From the NCBI GenBank assembly GCA_030765145.1, contig JAVCDA010000003.1, positions 1-42,425 of the forward strand: 42,425 bases of DNA, written 5' to 3'. Both the position numbers and the translations under genes were made by a program. Below, piece after piece: positions 1-7,682 of this stretch (positions are counted from its first letter, which is position 1; the number at the start of each line of letters is the position of its first letter). Origin of the DNA: Candidatus Saelkia tenebricola (lineage in GTDB: Bacteria > Omnitrophota > Gorgyraeia > Kaelpiales > Kaelpiaceae). The notes beneath the pieces were generated by a model. The model made no database searches and was not told the origin of the DNA. It saw only the letters and a list, made by a program, of their open reading frames with translations.

Positions 1-62
1 ATTGCTTTTTCTCTTTTCCCCCCTTTTAATTTTTTGTTTTCAGAAACAGAAAGAAAATCACA

Positions 63-1391
63 ATGTCAACAAAATCAAAGATTTACAAAAATTCACCGAA
101 AAAAATCTACATCCGTACCTTCGGCTGCCAGATGAATGAGCGGGATAGTGAGTGGATGTTAGGACATTTGTTGTCTTGTGGTTGGGAGACAGCAGATAAT
201 CCCCAGAATGCGTCTCTTGCTATCATAAATACCTGTAGTGTGAGATATCATGCCGAGCATAAGGCATTTTCTCTTCTTGGGTTTTTAAGGAAGATTAAGA
301 ATGAAAATGGTCTAAAGATTGTCTTAACAGGTTGTACCGCAGATGCTTATAAAGAAAAGCTTTTAAAGGATTTTCCTTATTTAGACGGTGTTTTTGGTCC
401 TGCTGAGGAGAAGGAGCTAATAGAAAGAATAGATGAACTCTTTAGTTCTAATAAAAGCATGTTGTCTGTAGGTAAACAAACAGGGATTAAGTGTTTTAAT
501 TCCGGGAGTGACTATAGAAAAGAAAAGATTACAGCTTTTGTTTCAATAATGGAAGGATGTGATAATTTTTGTTCTTACTGTATCGTGCCATACGTTCGGG
601 GTAGAGAACGTTCAAGAGAAACTAATGATATCTTAGATGAAATACATGCCTTAAAAGAAAAAGGTTATAAAGAAGTTATGCTTCTAGGGCAGAACGTTAA
701 TTCTTATGGCGTGGGAAATAAAAACGGATTTATAAAATTACTTGAAGAAGTAAATGCTATTGGTATTGAACGAATAAGGTTTATGACTTCTCATCCTAAA
801 GATATCAACTTAGATTTGTTAAAAGCAATGAAAGATTTAGAACATGTTTGTGAGCATTTGCATCTTCCACTTCAGTCCGGAAGTGATAAAATATTACGCC
901 TTATGAACAGAAAATATATACTATCGGATTATTTGAAGCTTGTTAATAACTACAGGAAAATAATTCCTTCAGGTAGTATTACCACGGATATTATTGTGGG
1001 ATTCCCAGGCGAAAGCACAAAGGATTTTAAGAGAACGCTTTTTGCCCTTAATCAAATTAAGTTTGATTCTGCATTTATATTTAAATATTCACCTCGTCCG
1101 AATACAGCAGCAAATGGATTTGTTGATGATGTGGGAAGAAAAGAGAAAGAAGCAAGGAATTTGATTGCATTATCAATTCAGAAGGAAATATCTTTTAGAA
1201 AAAAGATGAAATGGATAGATAAGAATCTAGAGGTTTTATTAGAGAGAAAAGATAGTGAGGGTTTCTATAAAGGAAGAAGCAGTCAGAATTTTACCGTACA
1301 TGCTAAAGGTTCTGCCTTGGAAGGAGTGGTAAAGAATGTTAGAATTAATGAAGCAAGGATTAATAGCTTAAGAGGAGAAATTATAGAATGA
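63..1391 (+). CDS. miaB: tRNA-2-methylthio-N6-dimethylallyladenosine synthase MiaB
   Basis: This radical SAM enzyme adds a methylthio group to i6A at tRNA position 37, giving ms2i6A. The N-terminal UPF0004 domain shows the three cluster cysteines C22 (FGCQMN), C58 (NTCS) and C91 (TGCT). The radical SAM triad CDNFCSYC is at about residues 166-173. The C-terminal part, from about residue 375, fits a TRAM domain. At 442 aa it is family length, and the FGCQMN start region is typical of MiaB rather than RimO or MtaB. The stop overlaps the next start (ATGA at 1388). miaA lies two genes downstream, so both enzymes of the same modification are encoded together. No strong Shine-Dalgarno precedes the ATG at 63; only a purine-rich stretch is seen. 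Confidence 0.96.
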   Translation: MSTKSKIYKNSPKKIYIRTFGCQMNERDSEWMLGHLLSCGWETADNPQNASLAIINTCSVRYHAEHKAFSLLGFLRKIKNENGLKIVLTGCTADAYKEKLLKDFPYLDGVFGPAEEKELIERIDELFSSNKSMLSVGKQTGIKCFNSGSDYRKEKITAFVSIMEGCDNFCSYCIVPYVRGRERSRETNDILDEIHALKEKGYKEVMLLGQNVNSYGVGNKNGFIKLLEEVNAIGIERIRFMTSHPKDINLDLLKAMKDLEHVCEHLHLPLQSGSDKILRLMNRKYILSDYLKLVNNYRKIIPSGSITTDIIVGFPGESTKDFKRTLFALNQIKFDSAFIFKYSPRPNTAANGFVDDVGRKEKEARNLIALSIQKEISFRKKMKWIDKNLEVLLERKDSEGFYKGRSSQNFTVHAKGSALEGVVKNVRINEARINSLRGEIIE

Positions 1392-2125
1392 GGTGGTTGT
1401 TGATTGTTTTAGCATGCGTTTTGATAACAAACGTTGCTTACGCTGATAAATTTGAAGATGCCTGGGTTTATTTTTTAAATGAAAAATACAATATCTCAGA
1501 GCGTATTGTGGATTCTTTACTTCAAAGTCAAAACAATTCACCAAAAATCTATTATCTTAAAGCGCTGTTGTTAAGTAAAAGATTGCGTTTTGAAGAATCA
1601 AGAGTCTATTTTGAAAAACTTTCTTTTTATGAAGGTAAGTGGAAGGGGTATGCTTTATCAGGTAATGCAGATACTTTCTTTCTGGAAGGAAAATTTGAAA
1701 AAGCATGCCTGCTTTATTCTACATTCTTAAACAGGTTTCCCTCCAGTGATTTAACTTCTGAGGCTATATATAAATATGCTCTTTGTTTACGTAAAGAAGG
1801 CAATTGGAGTCAGGCAAGGGAATATTTTGATAGATTGGTAAAAAAATATCCCCAAGCTATTTCATCAACATATGCACGTAAGATTTTATCAGAAAACGAA
1901 TTTTTCTTTACTATACAGATAGGTTCTTTTCTCAATTATGACAATGCTTACAACTTATCTAAAAAAGTTTCTTCTTTAGGATATGATGCGCATATAAAGA
2001 AAATAGTGCATAAGGGTAAGCTTTATTATAGAGTGCGTATAGGTATGTTTCAAACCAGGGTTGAAGCCGAGAATAAATTTAAAAGATTAGCGGTTGATGG
2101 TTTTAGCGGAATGATATATCCCTGA
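1388..2125 (+). CDS. Exported TPR and SPOR-domain protein
   Basis: This is a probable periplasmic protein. Residues 1-20 form a signal peptide (hydrophobic LLIVLACVLI, then VAYAD with a likely cleavage after AYA). The middle, about residues 25-165, is helical with tetratricopeptide-like pairs, and the stretch around YKYALCLRKEGNWSQAREYF is a good TPR unit. Residues about 172-245 read as a SPOR domain (FFTIQIGSF then YRVRIGMF), a fold that binds peptidoglycan denuded of stem peptides at division sites. It overlaps miaB by an ATGA and is followed by miaA, so it is probably co-transcribed with tRNA-modification genes, a link with no obvious functional meaning. It could act in division or wall remodelling; no specific ortholog is recognised. 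Confidence 0.8.
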   Translation: MRWLLIVLACVLITNVAYADKFEDAWVYFLNEKYNISERIVDSLLQSQNNSPKIYYLKALLLSKRLRFEESRVYFEKLSFYEGKWKGYALSGNADTFFLEGKFEKACLLYSTFLNRFPSSDLTSEAIYKYALCLRKEGNWSQAREYFDRLVKKYPQAISSTYARKILSENEFFFTIQIGSFLNYDNAYNLSKKVSSLGYDAHIKKIVHKGKLYYRVRIGMFQTRVEAENKFKRLAVDGFSGMIYP

Positions 2126-2133
2126 TATCTTTG

Positions 2134-3084
2134 ATGTCTAATTCGAATTCTAAAAAATCCCCTATCATTGTTATTACCGGATGTACAGGTGTTGGAAAAA
2201 CAAATGTTTCTCTTGAACTTGCTGATATGCTGGGTAATGCAGAAATTGTTTCTTGTGATTCTATGGCGGTTTACAGGGAAATGAATATCGGTACTTCTAA
2301 GCCTTCTAAGGAAGTAAGAAATAAAATACCGCATCATTTAGTAGATGTTGTTTCGATAAAAGAAGATTTTGATGTCGCGAAGTACGTGGCTATGGCAGAA
2401 ATAGCAATTTCTGAAATAGTTAAAAAAGATAATATTCCTATTATTGTCGGTGGAAGTGTTATGTATCTTTATTCTCTCTTAGACGGGATTTTCAAAGGTC
2501 CTGGCAAAAATAGTGAGCTTAGAGGGGTTTTAACAGAAAAAGCTCGCATTAATGGTGTTGGTTCTCTTCATAAAGAGCTTGAGAAAATAGATCCTCATAC
2601 TGCTGTAAGGATTCACTCCAATGATTTACAAAGAATTATCAGAGCAATTGAGGTTTATTATCAGACAGGAAATAAGATTTCTGAATTAAAGAAGCAGAAA
2701 AAAGGAATCTGCCTAAAATATAATACAATAAGTTATGGTATTACGAGTAACAGGGGTAAAATTTATAATCAAATTGATTCCAGAGTTGATGAAATGATAA
2801 AACAGGGGTTGGTTGATGAAGTTAAAAATATCTGGAATAAAGGCATGAGTTTAACCGCATATCAAGGACAGGGTTATAAAGAAATTATAGGTTACTTAGA
2901 AGGTAAATATGATTTTAATGAAGCAATACGTCTTACCAAAAGAAATACCCGTCGGTATGCTAAAAGACAGATTTCCTGGCTTAAGCGTGATAAGAGGGTT
3001 AATTGGATAAACATTGATAAGTTTGATTCTATGAAATCTACAGCAGAATTCATTTTTCAGAATTTTAAGACAGTTAAAAAATGA
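2134..3084 (+). CDS. miaA: tRNA dimethylallyltransferase MiaA
   Basis: The enzyme transfers a dimethylallyl group from DMAPP to A37 of tRNAs reading UNN codons, making the i6A substrate of MiaB. A P-loop GCTGVGKT is at about residues 16-23, followed by the family motifs [25 protein letters not shown] and the late signature [16 protein letters not shown]. Length (316 aa) is normal. I prefer the ATG at 2134 to the TTG immediately before it at 2131; neither has a clear ribosome binding site and the gene starts 8 bases after the preceding stop, so translational coupling is likely. The end overlaps hflX as ATGA. Confidence 0.95.
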   Translation: MSNSNSKKSPIIVITGCTGVGKTNVSLELADMLGNAEIVSCDSMAVYREMNIGTSKPSKEVRNKIPHHLVDVVSIKEDFDVAKYVAMAEIAISEIVKKDNIPIIVGGSVMYLYSLLDGIFKGPGKNSELRGVLTEKARINGVGSLHKELEKIDPHTAVRIHSNDLQRIIRAIEVYYQTGNKISELKKQKKGICLKYNTISYGITSNRGKIYNQIDSRVDEMIKQGLVDEVKNIWNKGMSLTAYQGQGYKEIIGYLEGKYDFNEAIRLTKRNTRRYAKRQISWLKRDKRVNWINIDKFDSMKSTAEFIFQNFKTVKK

Positions 3085-4325
3085 AAGAAAAATCTTTTAT
3101 AGTGACTGTGTTTGAGGAGCATAAGAAGGATTCTTGGAGTGATAAAGAAATGTTTGAAGAAATGCTTGAGCTGGTTGTATCCAGTGGTTGTGAAGTTTCT
3201 GGAGATATACTATTAAAGGTAAAAAGAGTAAATCCAGCTTGTTTTATAGGTAAGGGTCAAGTTGATAAGGTTGGCGAAGCTGCTAGGTTGAACAAGTGTG
3301 ATGTGATAGTATTTTCTAGGGAGTTATCTCCCACTCAGCAGCAGAATATTGAAGAGATAGCCGGGATTAAAATTATAGATAGAACCCAGCTGATATTAGA
3401 TATATTTGCTCGCCATGCAAAGGGTGTTGAGGGAAAATTGCAGGTTGAACTTGCACAGCTTACATATTTATTGCCCCGACTAAAAGGTAAAGGAGTTTTG
3501 CTTTCACGCTTAGGCGGTGGAATTGGAACCAGGGGGCCAGGAGAGAAAAAACTTGAGGTGGATAGAAGAAGAATAAGAAAGAGAATTGACAAATTGAATG
3601 ATGAGCTTTATCAGGTTAAGAAAAGGCGGCAATCTTTGAGAGAAAGAAGACTTAGAAGCGAAGTTCCTTCAATTGCTCTTGTGGGTTATACTAATGCCGG
3701 TAAAACTACATTATTAAATCAGATTACTAAGTCAAACCAAATTTCTTCAGGCAGCATGTTTACAACATTAGATCCTGTATCACGAGGGTATTATCTGCCT
3801 GGTAGGCAGAAAGCAATTTTTTTAGATACAGTAGGGTTTTTAAATGAGTTGCCCCATCATTTGATTGAAGCCTTTAAGGCAACGTTGGAGGAGATTGTTG
3901 ATACATCATTAATATTATTGGTTTTAGATATATCTCATCCCATGGCTAAAAAAAGAGAGGCGGCTGTTCATAATGTTTTGGATCAGATAGGGGTTAAAGA
4001 CAAACATGTTATTACAGTTTTGAATAAAGCAGATCAGATTTCCACACAGAATAAAGACATATTAAAAATAAAATATCCAAACGGTGTTTTTGTTTCAGCT
4101 TTAAAATGTGAAGGGATAAATATTCTTATAGATGAAATTAAAAATCAGCTCTATTCTTATGAGTCTTGGCTTGAAATGTACCTTCCGGATAATAAAAAGC
4201 ATGTTTTAAATCTCTTGAACCAGGATAAGATTGTATCTTGTATACCTAAATCAGGAGGGGTCTATTTTAAGGCCCGTGTGAATTTGGCAACACGGGAGCT
4301 TTTTTATCAGGGATTATCGGTCTAA
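3081..4325 (+). CDS. hflX: Ribosome-associated GTPase HflX
   Basis: HflX is a GTPase that binds the 50S subunit and splits stalled or hibernating 70S ribosomes. The N-terminal HflX domain carries [10 protein letters not shown] and the glycine-rich linker segment [19 protein letters not shown] (about 141-158), which is diagnostic. The G domain has G1 GYTNAGKT at about 202-209, DTVGF as G3 and NKAD as G4. Length 414 aa is typical. Its start overlaps the miaA stop, and the miaA-hflX neighbourhood is also known from Gammaproteobacteria. A promoter for the following msbA begins within 10 bases of its stop, so this operon probably ends here functionally, although no terminator hairpin is visible. 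Confidence 0.95.
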   Translation: MKEKSFIVTVFEEHKKDSWSDKEMFEEMLELVVSSGCEVSGDILLKVKRVNPACFIGKGQVDKVGEAARLNKCDVIVFSRELSPTQQQNIEEIAGIKIIDRTQLILDIFARHAKGVEGKLQVELAQLTYLLPRLKGKGVLLSRLGGGIGTRGPGEKKLEVDRRRIRKRIDKLNDELYQVKKRRQSLRERRLRSEVPSIALVGYTNAGKTTLLNQITKSNQISSGSMFTTLDPVSRGYYLPGRQKAIFLDTVGFLNELPHHLIEAFKATLEEIVDTSLILLVLDISHPMAKKREAAVHNVLDQIGVKDKHVITVLNKADQISTQNKDILKIKYPNGVFVSALKCEGINILIDEIKNQLYSYESWLEMYLPDNKKHVLNLLNQDKIVSCIPKSGGVYFKARVNLATRELFYQGLSV

Positions 4326-4329
4326 ATTG

Positions 4330-4338
4330 TGTTATAAT
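4330..4338 (+). promoter_or_regulatory. Extended -10 promoter of msbA
   Basis: TGT plus TATAAT (TATAAT at 4333-4338) sits between hflX and msbA. No convincing -35 hexamer is seen 16-18 bases upstream. The -10 ends 8 bases before the ATG at 4347, so the transcript would start at or just before the start codon. There is no Shine-Dalgarno in the gap. Confidence 0.55.
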
Positions 4339-4346
4339 CACCGACT

Positions 4347-6140
4347 ATGAAAATGTATATTAAAGTGCTCAAAATGGCAAAGCCGTATCTTCCGATAATA
4401 GCTTTGTCGACGGTTTTTATGCTGTTTTCAACTTTAACCGATGGTGTTTCTTTAAGTATGCTTGTGCCTTTATCGGATAATGTTTTAAATGGAAAACCTA
4501 TAGTTTTACCCACTAAAAACGTACCTCTATTTTTAGAAAATCTTATAGAAAGGGTAAATGGTATTCCTTCTTTGAGACTCCTTAGCATTATAGCAGTTCT
4601 GGTGTTGATTCTTGTGTTTTTTAAAGGGATATTATATTACTGTCAGGTTGTTTTGATGGAAGTTGCCGGTCAAAGGGTTATCAGGGATATCAGAGATAAG
4701 CTTTTTATTAAAATTCAGTACATGTCGATGGGGTTTTTCTCCAAAAGTCGGGTTGGGGAATTAGTGTCCCGTTTGACATATGATGTCTATGTAATTAGAC
4801 ACGCTTTGACAGAAGGTCTTGCGGATTCTATATATTATTCTTTTCAATTGATACTTTTTTTAGGGGTAGTTCTCTTTATTAATTTTAAGCTTGCCTTGAT
4901 TATACTGGTTTTAATGCCTGTTATAAGTTTTCCGCTTTTAAAGGTTGGTAAACGACTGCGAAAAATTTCAAAGCAAACTCAGGGTACAATGGGGGACTTG
5001 AATTCCAGGATGCAAGAGACTTTTACATCTATGAATATCGTCAAAGCTTTTTCTATGGAAAAAAAAGAGATAGGGAGATTTAAAAAAATTAATCAGGATT
5101 TCTATCATCTTATGCTTAAGACAATGAGAAGAACTTTAATGATGAATCCTGCTACAGAATTTGTCTCTGCTATCGGAGGGGTAGCTGTTTTGATTATCGG
5201 TGGCAGGCAAGTTATACAGGGTGAGATGTCATTTGGTGTTTTTATGCTGTTTTTGGCTTCTCTTCTTGCACTTATGAAGCCAGTGAAACGTCTTATAAAA
5301 GTCTATAATTTCAATCAGATAGCTCTTGCTGCTGGAGATAGGATTTTTGAAATATTGGAAGAAGAGTCTTCCGTTAAAGAAGATAAAAATGCTTTTGAGA
5401 TAAAAAAACCTCAGAAAGATATTATATATGAGAATATTTTTTTTAAATATGATAGTGACGATGTGTTAAAAGGTATTGATTTAAAGATTGAGATGGGTGA
5501 GATCATCTGTTTTGTAGGACCTAGCGGTGTCGGGAAAAGTACACTGGTAAACTTACTGCTTAGGTTTTATGATCCTAGCGAGGGAAGAGTTTTAATTGAT
5601 GGTGTAGATGTTCGAAAGGTTAGTCTGGAATCATTAAGAAAACATATAGGGCTTGTAACTCAAGAACCGGTGCTTTTTAATGATACGGTTGCTAACAACA
5701 TAAATTATGGTCTTAATAGTAAAACGCAAGAGGAAATAGAGCAGGCTGCTAAGGTTGCTAATGCAGAGGAATTTATTGTAAAACTTCCTAAAGGGTATAA
5801 GACAATTGTAGGGGAAAAAGGGTCCAAGCTTTCCGGTGGAGAAAAACAGAGGATTGCAATTGCTCGTGCTGTATTAAAAAACCCTCCTATTCTTATTCTG
5901 GATGAAGCTACAGCCCAGCTGGATGCTTCATCTGAGGTAAAGGTACAGGAGGCGATTCAGAGACTTATTCAGGGTAGAACAGTGCTTCTTATAGCTCATA
6001 GGATATCAACTGCCAGACGTGCTGGCAGGATTGTTGTTATAGAAAATGGTAAAATCGCAGAAGAAGGTAAGCATGAGGAATTACTTAAAAAAGAAGGTCT
6101 TTATTATAAGTATTATAAATATCAATTTCAAGATGTTTAG
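4347..6140 (+). CDS. msbA: MsbA-type lipid ABC transporter (fused permease-ATPase)
   Basis: A half-transporter of the ABCB type that would flip lipid A core or another phospholipid across the inner membrane as a homodimer. Six membrane helices fill about residues 1-310. The nucleotide-binding domain has Walker A GPSGVGKST at about 391-399, signature LSGGEKQR at about 495-502, Walker B ILILDEA at about 515-521 and the switch histidine in IAHR. Length 597 aa is typical. It is followed by an AsmA-like envelope protein, which supports an envelope-lipid role. It could instead export another amphipathic substrate, since lpx genes are not nearby. The ATG at 4347 and an in-frame ATG at 4353 are both possible; the promoter spacing suggests leaderless initiation. 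Confidence 0.88.
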   Translation: MKMYIKVLKMAKPYLPIIALSTVFMLFSTLTDGVSLSMLVPLSDNVLNGKPIVLPTKNVPLFLENLIERVNGIPSLRLLSIIAVLVLILVFFKGILYYCQVVLMEVAGQRVIRDIRDKLFIKIQYMSMGFFSKSRVGELVSRLTYDVYVIRHALTEGLADSIYYSFQLILFLGVVLFINFKLALIILVLMPVISFPLLKVGKRLRKISKQTQGTMGDLNSRMQETFTSMNIVKAFSMEKKEIGRFKKINQDFYHLMLKTMRRTLMMNPATEFVSAIGGVAVLIIGGRQVIQGEMSFGVFMLFLASLLALMKPVKRLIKVYNFNQIALAAGDRIFEILEEESSVKEDKNAFEIKKPQKDIIYENIFFKYDSDDVLKGIDLKIEMGEIICFVGPSGVGKSTLVNLLLRFYDPSEGRVLIDGVDVRKVSLESLRKHIGLVTQEPVLFNDTVANNINYGLNSKTQEEIEQAAKVANAEEFIVKLPKGYKTIVGEKGSKLSGGEKQRIAIARAVLKNPPILILDEATAQLDASSEVKVQEAIQRLIQGRTVLLIAHRISTARRAGRIVVIENGKIAEEGKHEELLKKEGLYYKYYKYQFQDV

Positions 6141-6148
6141 GAGGTGAT

Positions 6149-6769
6149 ATGGGATTTATTAAAAAGTTTATTAAAAAATTCATTATTAGTATTATTGTTC
6201 TAAGTATTGCGGTTTTTTTCTTCCAGAATCAGGTAGTTGAATTAGCCATTAATTTGTTAGTGAGGAGTAAGACTAATGCACGGATAGAGATATCAAAAGT
6301 TGATTCTAAAATTCAAAAAGGTTATATTCGTCTTGAAAATGTTACTTTGCTGAATCCCAAAGGGTTTAAAGAGCCTCGATTGGCTGAGATTAATTTGTTG
6401 CTTTTAGAATTGGATTTATCCAGCCTGATTAAGAAGGAGATTATAATTAAAAGAGTGCTGCTTGATGTGGATAAAGTATATATTGTTAAACAAAAACTAG
6501 AGGGGACTAATTTTGTGAGTGTAAAAAAGACATCCTCTAAAAATTATAAAAAATCCAGAACTAAAAAATCAAACAGGATTTTAATTCAAAATTTAGAAGT
6601 AAAAATATCTGATGTGTTTGAGAAGGATTTTAGAAAAAAACCGCCTGAGATGAGCAGAAAACGTCTTGGTCTGGAGTTAAAACAGAATAATGTAACGGAT
6701 ATTAGGAAGTTATTTGATTTGATTCAGACCCAGTACATATTAAAAGCTGCTGTTTCCAAATTTCGGTAA
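6149..6769 (+). CDS. AsmA-like / DUF748-type envelope protein, short
   Basis: A single N-terminal membrane anchor (about residues 10-28, ISIIVLSIAVFFF) is followed by an extracytoplasmic part with the pattern of AsmA-family N-termini: IEISKVDSK, then IRLENVTLLNPKGF and LELDLSSLIKKEIIIKRVLLD. At 206 aa it is far shorter than AsmA or TamB, so it has only the first repeats of that beta-rich fold. A strong Shine-Dalgarno (aggaggtg) lies just before the ATG and the gene starts 8 bases after msbA. AsmA-family proteins are linked to lipid transport between membranes, which fits the msbA neighbour. Assignment rests on pattern resemblance only. Confidence 0.6.
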   Translation: MGFIKKFIKKFIISIIVLSIAVFFFQNQVVELAINLLVRSKTNARIEISKVDSKIQKGYIRLENVTLLNPKGFKEPRLAEINLLLLELDLSSLIKKEIIIKRVLLDVDKVYIVKQKLEGTNFVSVKKTSSKNYKKSRTKKSNRILIQNLEVKISDVFEKDFRKKPPEMSRKRLGLELKQNNVTDIRKLFDLIQTQYILKAAVSKFR

Positions 6770-6789
6770 AAGATTAATTTTCTTAAACG

Positions 6790-7623
6790 ATGTTTCGATT
6801 AGGTGTTCACATTTCAATAGCTAAGGGGTTGGTTAATTCCCTCATTGAAGCTGAAGGGCTTAAATGTACCGCAATGCAAATCTTCATTCGTAACCCCAGG
6901 GGGTATGCCAGAAAGAAGTTGGCAGATCAAGAAATCGAATCGTTTAAGAATAAACGAAGGAGTATTAATATCAATCCTCTTGTTGTGCATGGAAGCTATC
7001 TGTTGAATTTAGCTTCTTCGGATGAGAAACTCAGAAAAAAAACAATTTCTCTGGTGAAAGAAGATTTGAAAATCTGCAATGTTATTGATGCGGATTTATA
7101 CGTTGTTCATTTCGGATCTAATACCGATAAAAAAATTGGTATAAAGTTTATGAGAGAATCTTTAGGTGAGATTTTAACCGGTTATAAAGGCAATACTGTT
7201 TTGCTTCTTGAGAATACGGCTGGAGAAGGGAATAAACTCGGTTCAAATATTGATCAAATTGCAAAAAGCATAAAAGGTCTGGGTAAAAAAGTTGGGATAT
7301 GTTTAGATAGTGCACATCTTTTTGCAGCTGGTGTTGATATTAGAAAAAAATCAGTTTTAAATAAATTTCTTCAAGAGTTTGACTCCAAAATAGGGTTGAA
7401 TAAATTAAAGCTTTTGCATCTTAACGACTCAAAATATGGATTAGCCGAGCATAAAGACCGGCATCAGCACATAGGGAATGGTTTTATCGGCCGGAGTGGA
7501 TTTAAAACTTTTATAAATCATCCCTTACTTTGTGGTTTACCTATGATACTTGAGACTCCTAGCGAGAAAGAAAAAGATGACATTAAAAACTTAAATAAGG
7601 TAAAATATCTAAAAATTAAATAA
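6790..7623 (+). CDS. nfo: Endonuclease IV (AP endonuclease, Nfo family)
   Basis: Cleaves DNA 5' to abasic sites in base-excision repair, using three metal ions in a TIM barrel. The family metal-ligand segments appear in order: VVHGSYLLNL, VVHFGSN, LLLENTAGEG, GICLDSAHLFAAG, LLHLNDSK, a DRHQHIGNG segment and LETPSE near the end. Length is 277 aa, normal for the family. It begins about 20 bases after the AsmA-like gene with no good ribosome binding site. A type 4 uracil-DNA glycosylase at 29126 would supply abasic sites for it. Confidence 0.93.
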   Translation: MFRLGVHISIAKGLVNSLIEAEGLKCTAMQIFIRNPRGYARKKLADQEIESFKNKRRSININPLVVHGSYLLNLASSDEKLRKKTISLVKEDLKICNVIDADLYVVHFGSNTDKKIGIKFMRESLGEILTGYKGNTVLLLENTAGEGNKLGSNIDQIAKSIKGLGKKVGICLDSAHLFAAGVDIRKKSVLNKFLQEFDSKIGLNKLKLLHLNDSKYGLAEHKDRHQHIGNGFIGRSGFKTFINHPLLCGLPMILETPSEKEKDDIKNLNKVKYLKIK

Positions 7624-7637
7624 ATAAGCTTCTCTGC

Positions 7638-7654
7638 AGATTTCTTTGAAATCT
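7638..7654. other. Perfect 7-bp hairpin in the leuS leader
   Basis: AGATTTC, a 3-base loop, then GAAATCT form an uninterrupted inverted repeat between nfo and leuS. It is not followed by a T-run, so it is not a standard terminator. It lies 29 bases before the leuS start and could influence readthrough or mRNA stability. Confidence 0.45.
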
Positions 7655-7682
7655 ATTCGCTGGGGACAAGGGGAGGAATTAG

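Noticed and set aside
1-62. Pyrimidine-rich tract before miaB (about 1-41)
   Set aside because: It could be the purine-rich ribosome binding region of a - strand gene outside the window, but no start codon or frame can be confirmed. I see no feature I can support.
7624-7682. T-box riboswitch for leuS
   Set aside because: The leader is only 59 bases and has neither a specifier loop nor the T-box consensus sequence.
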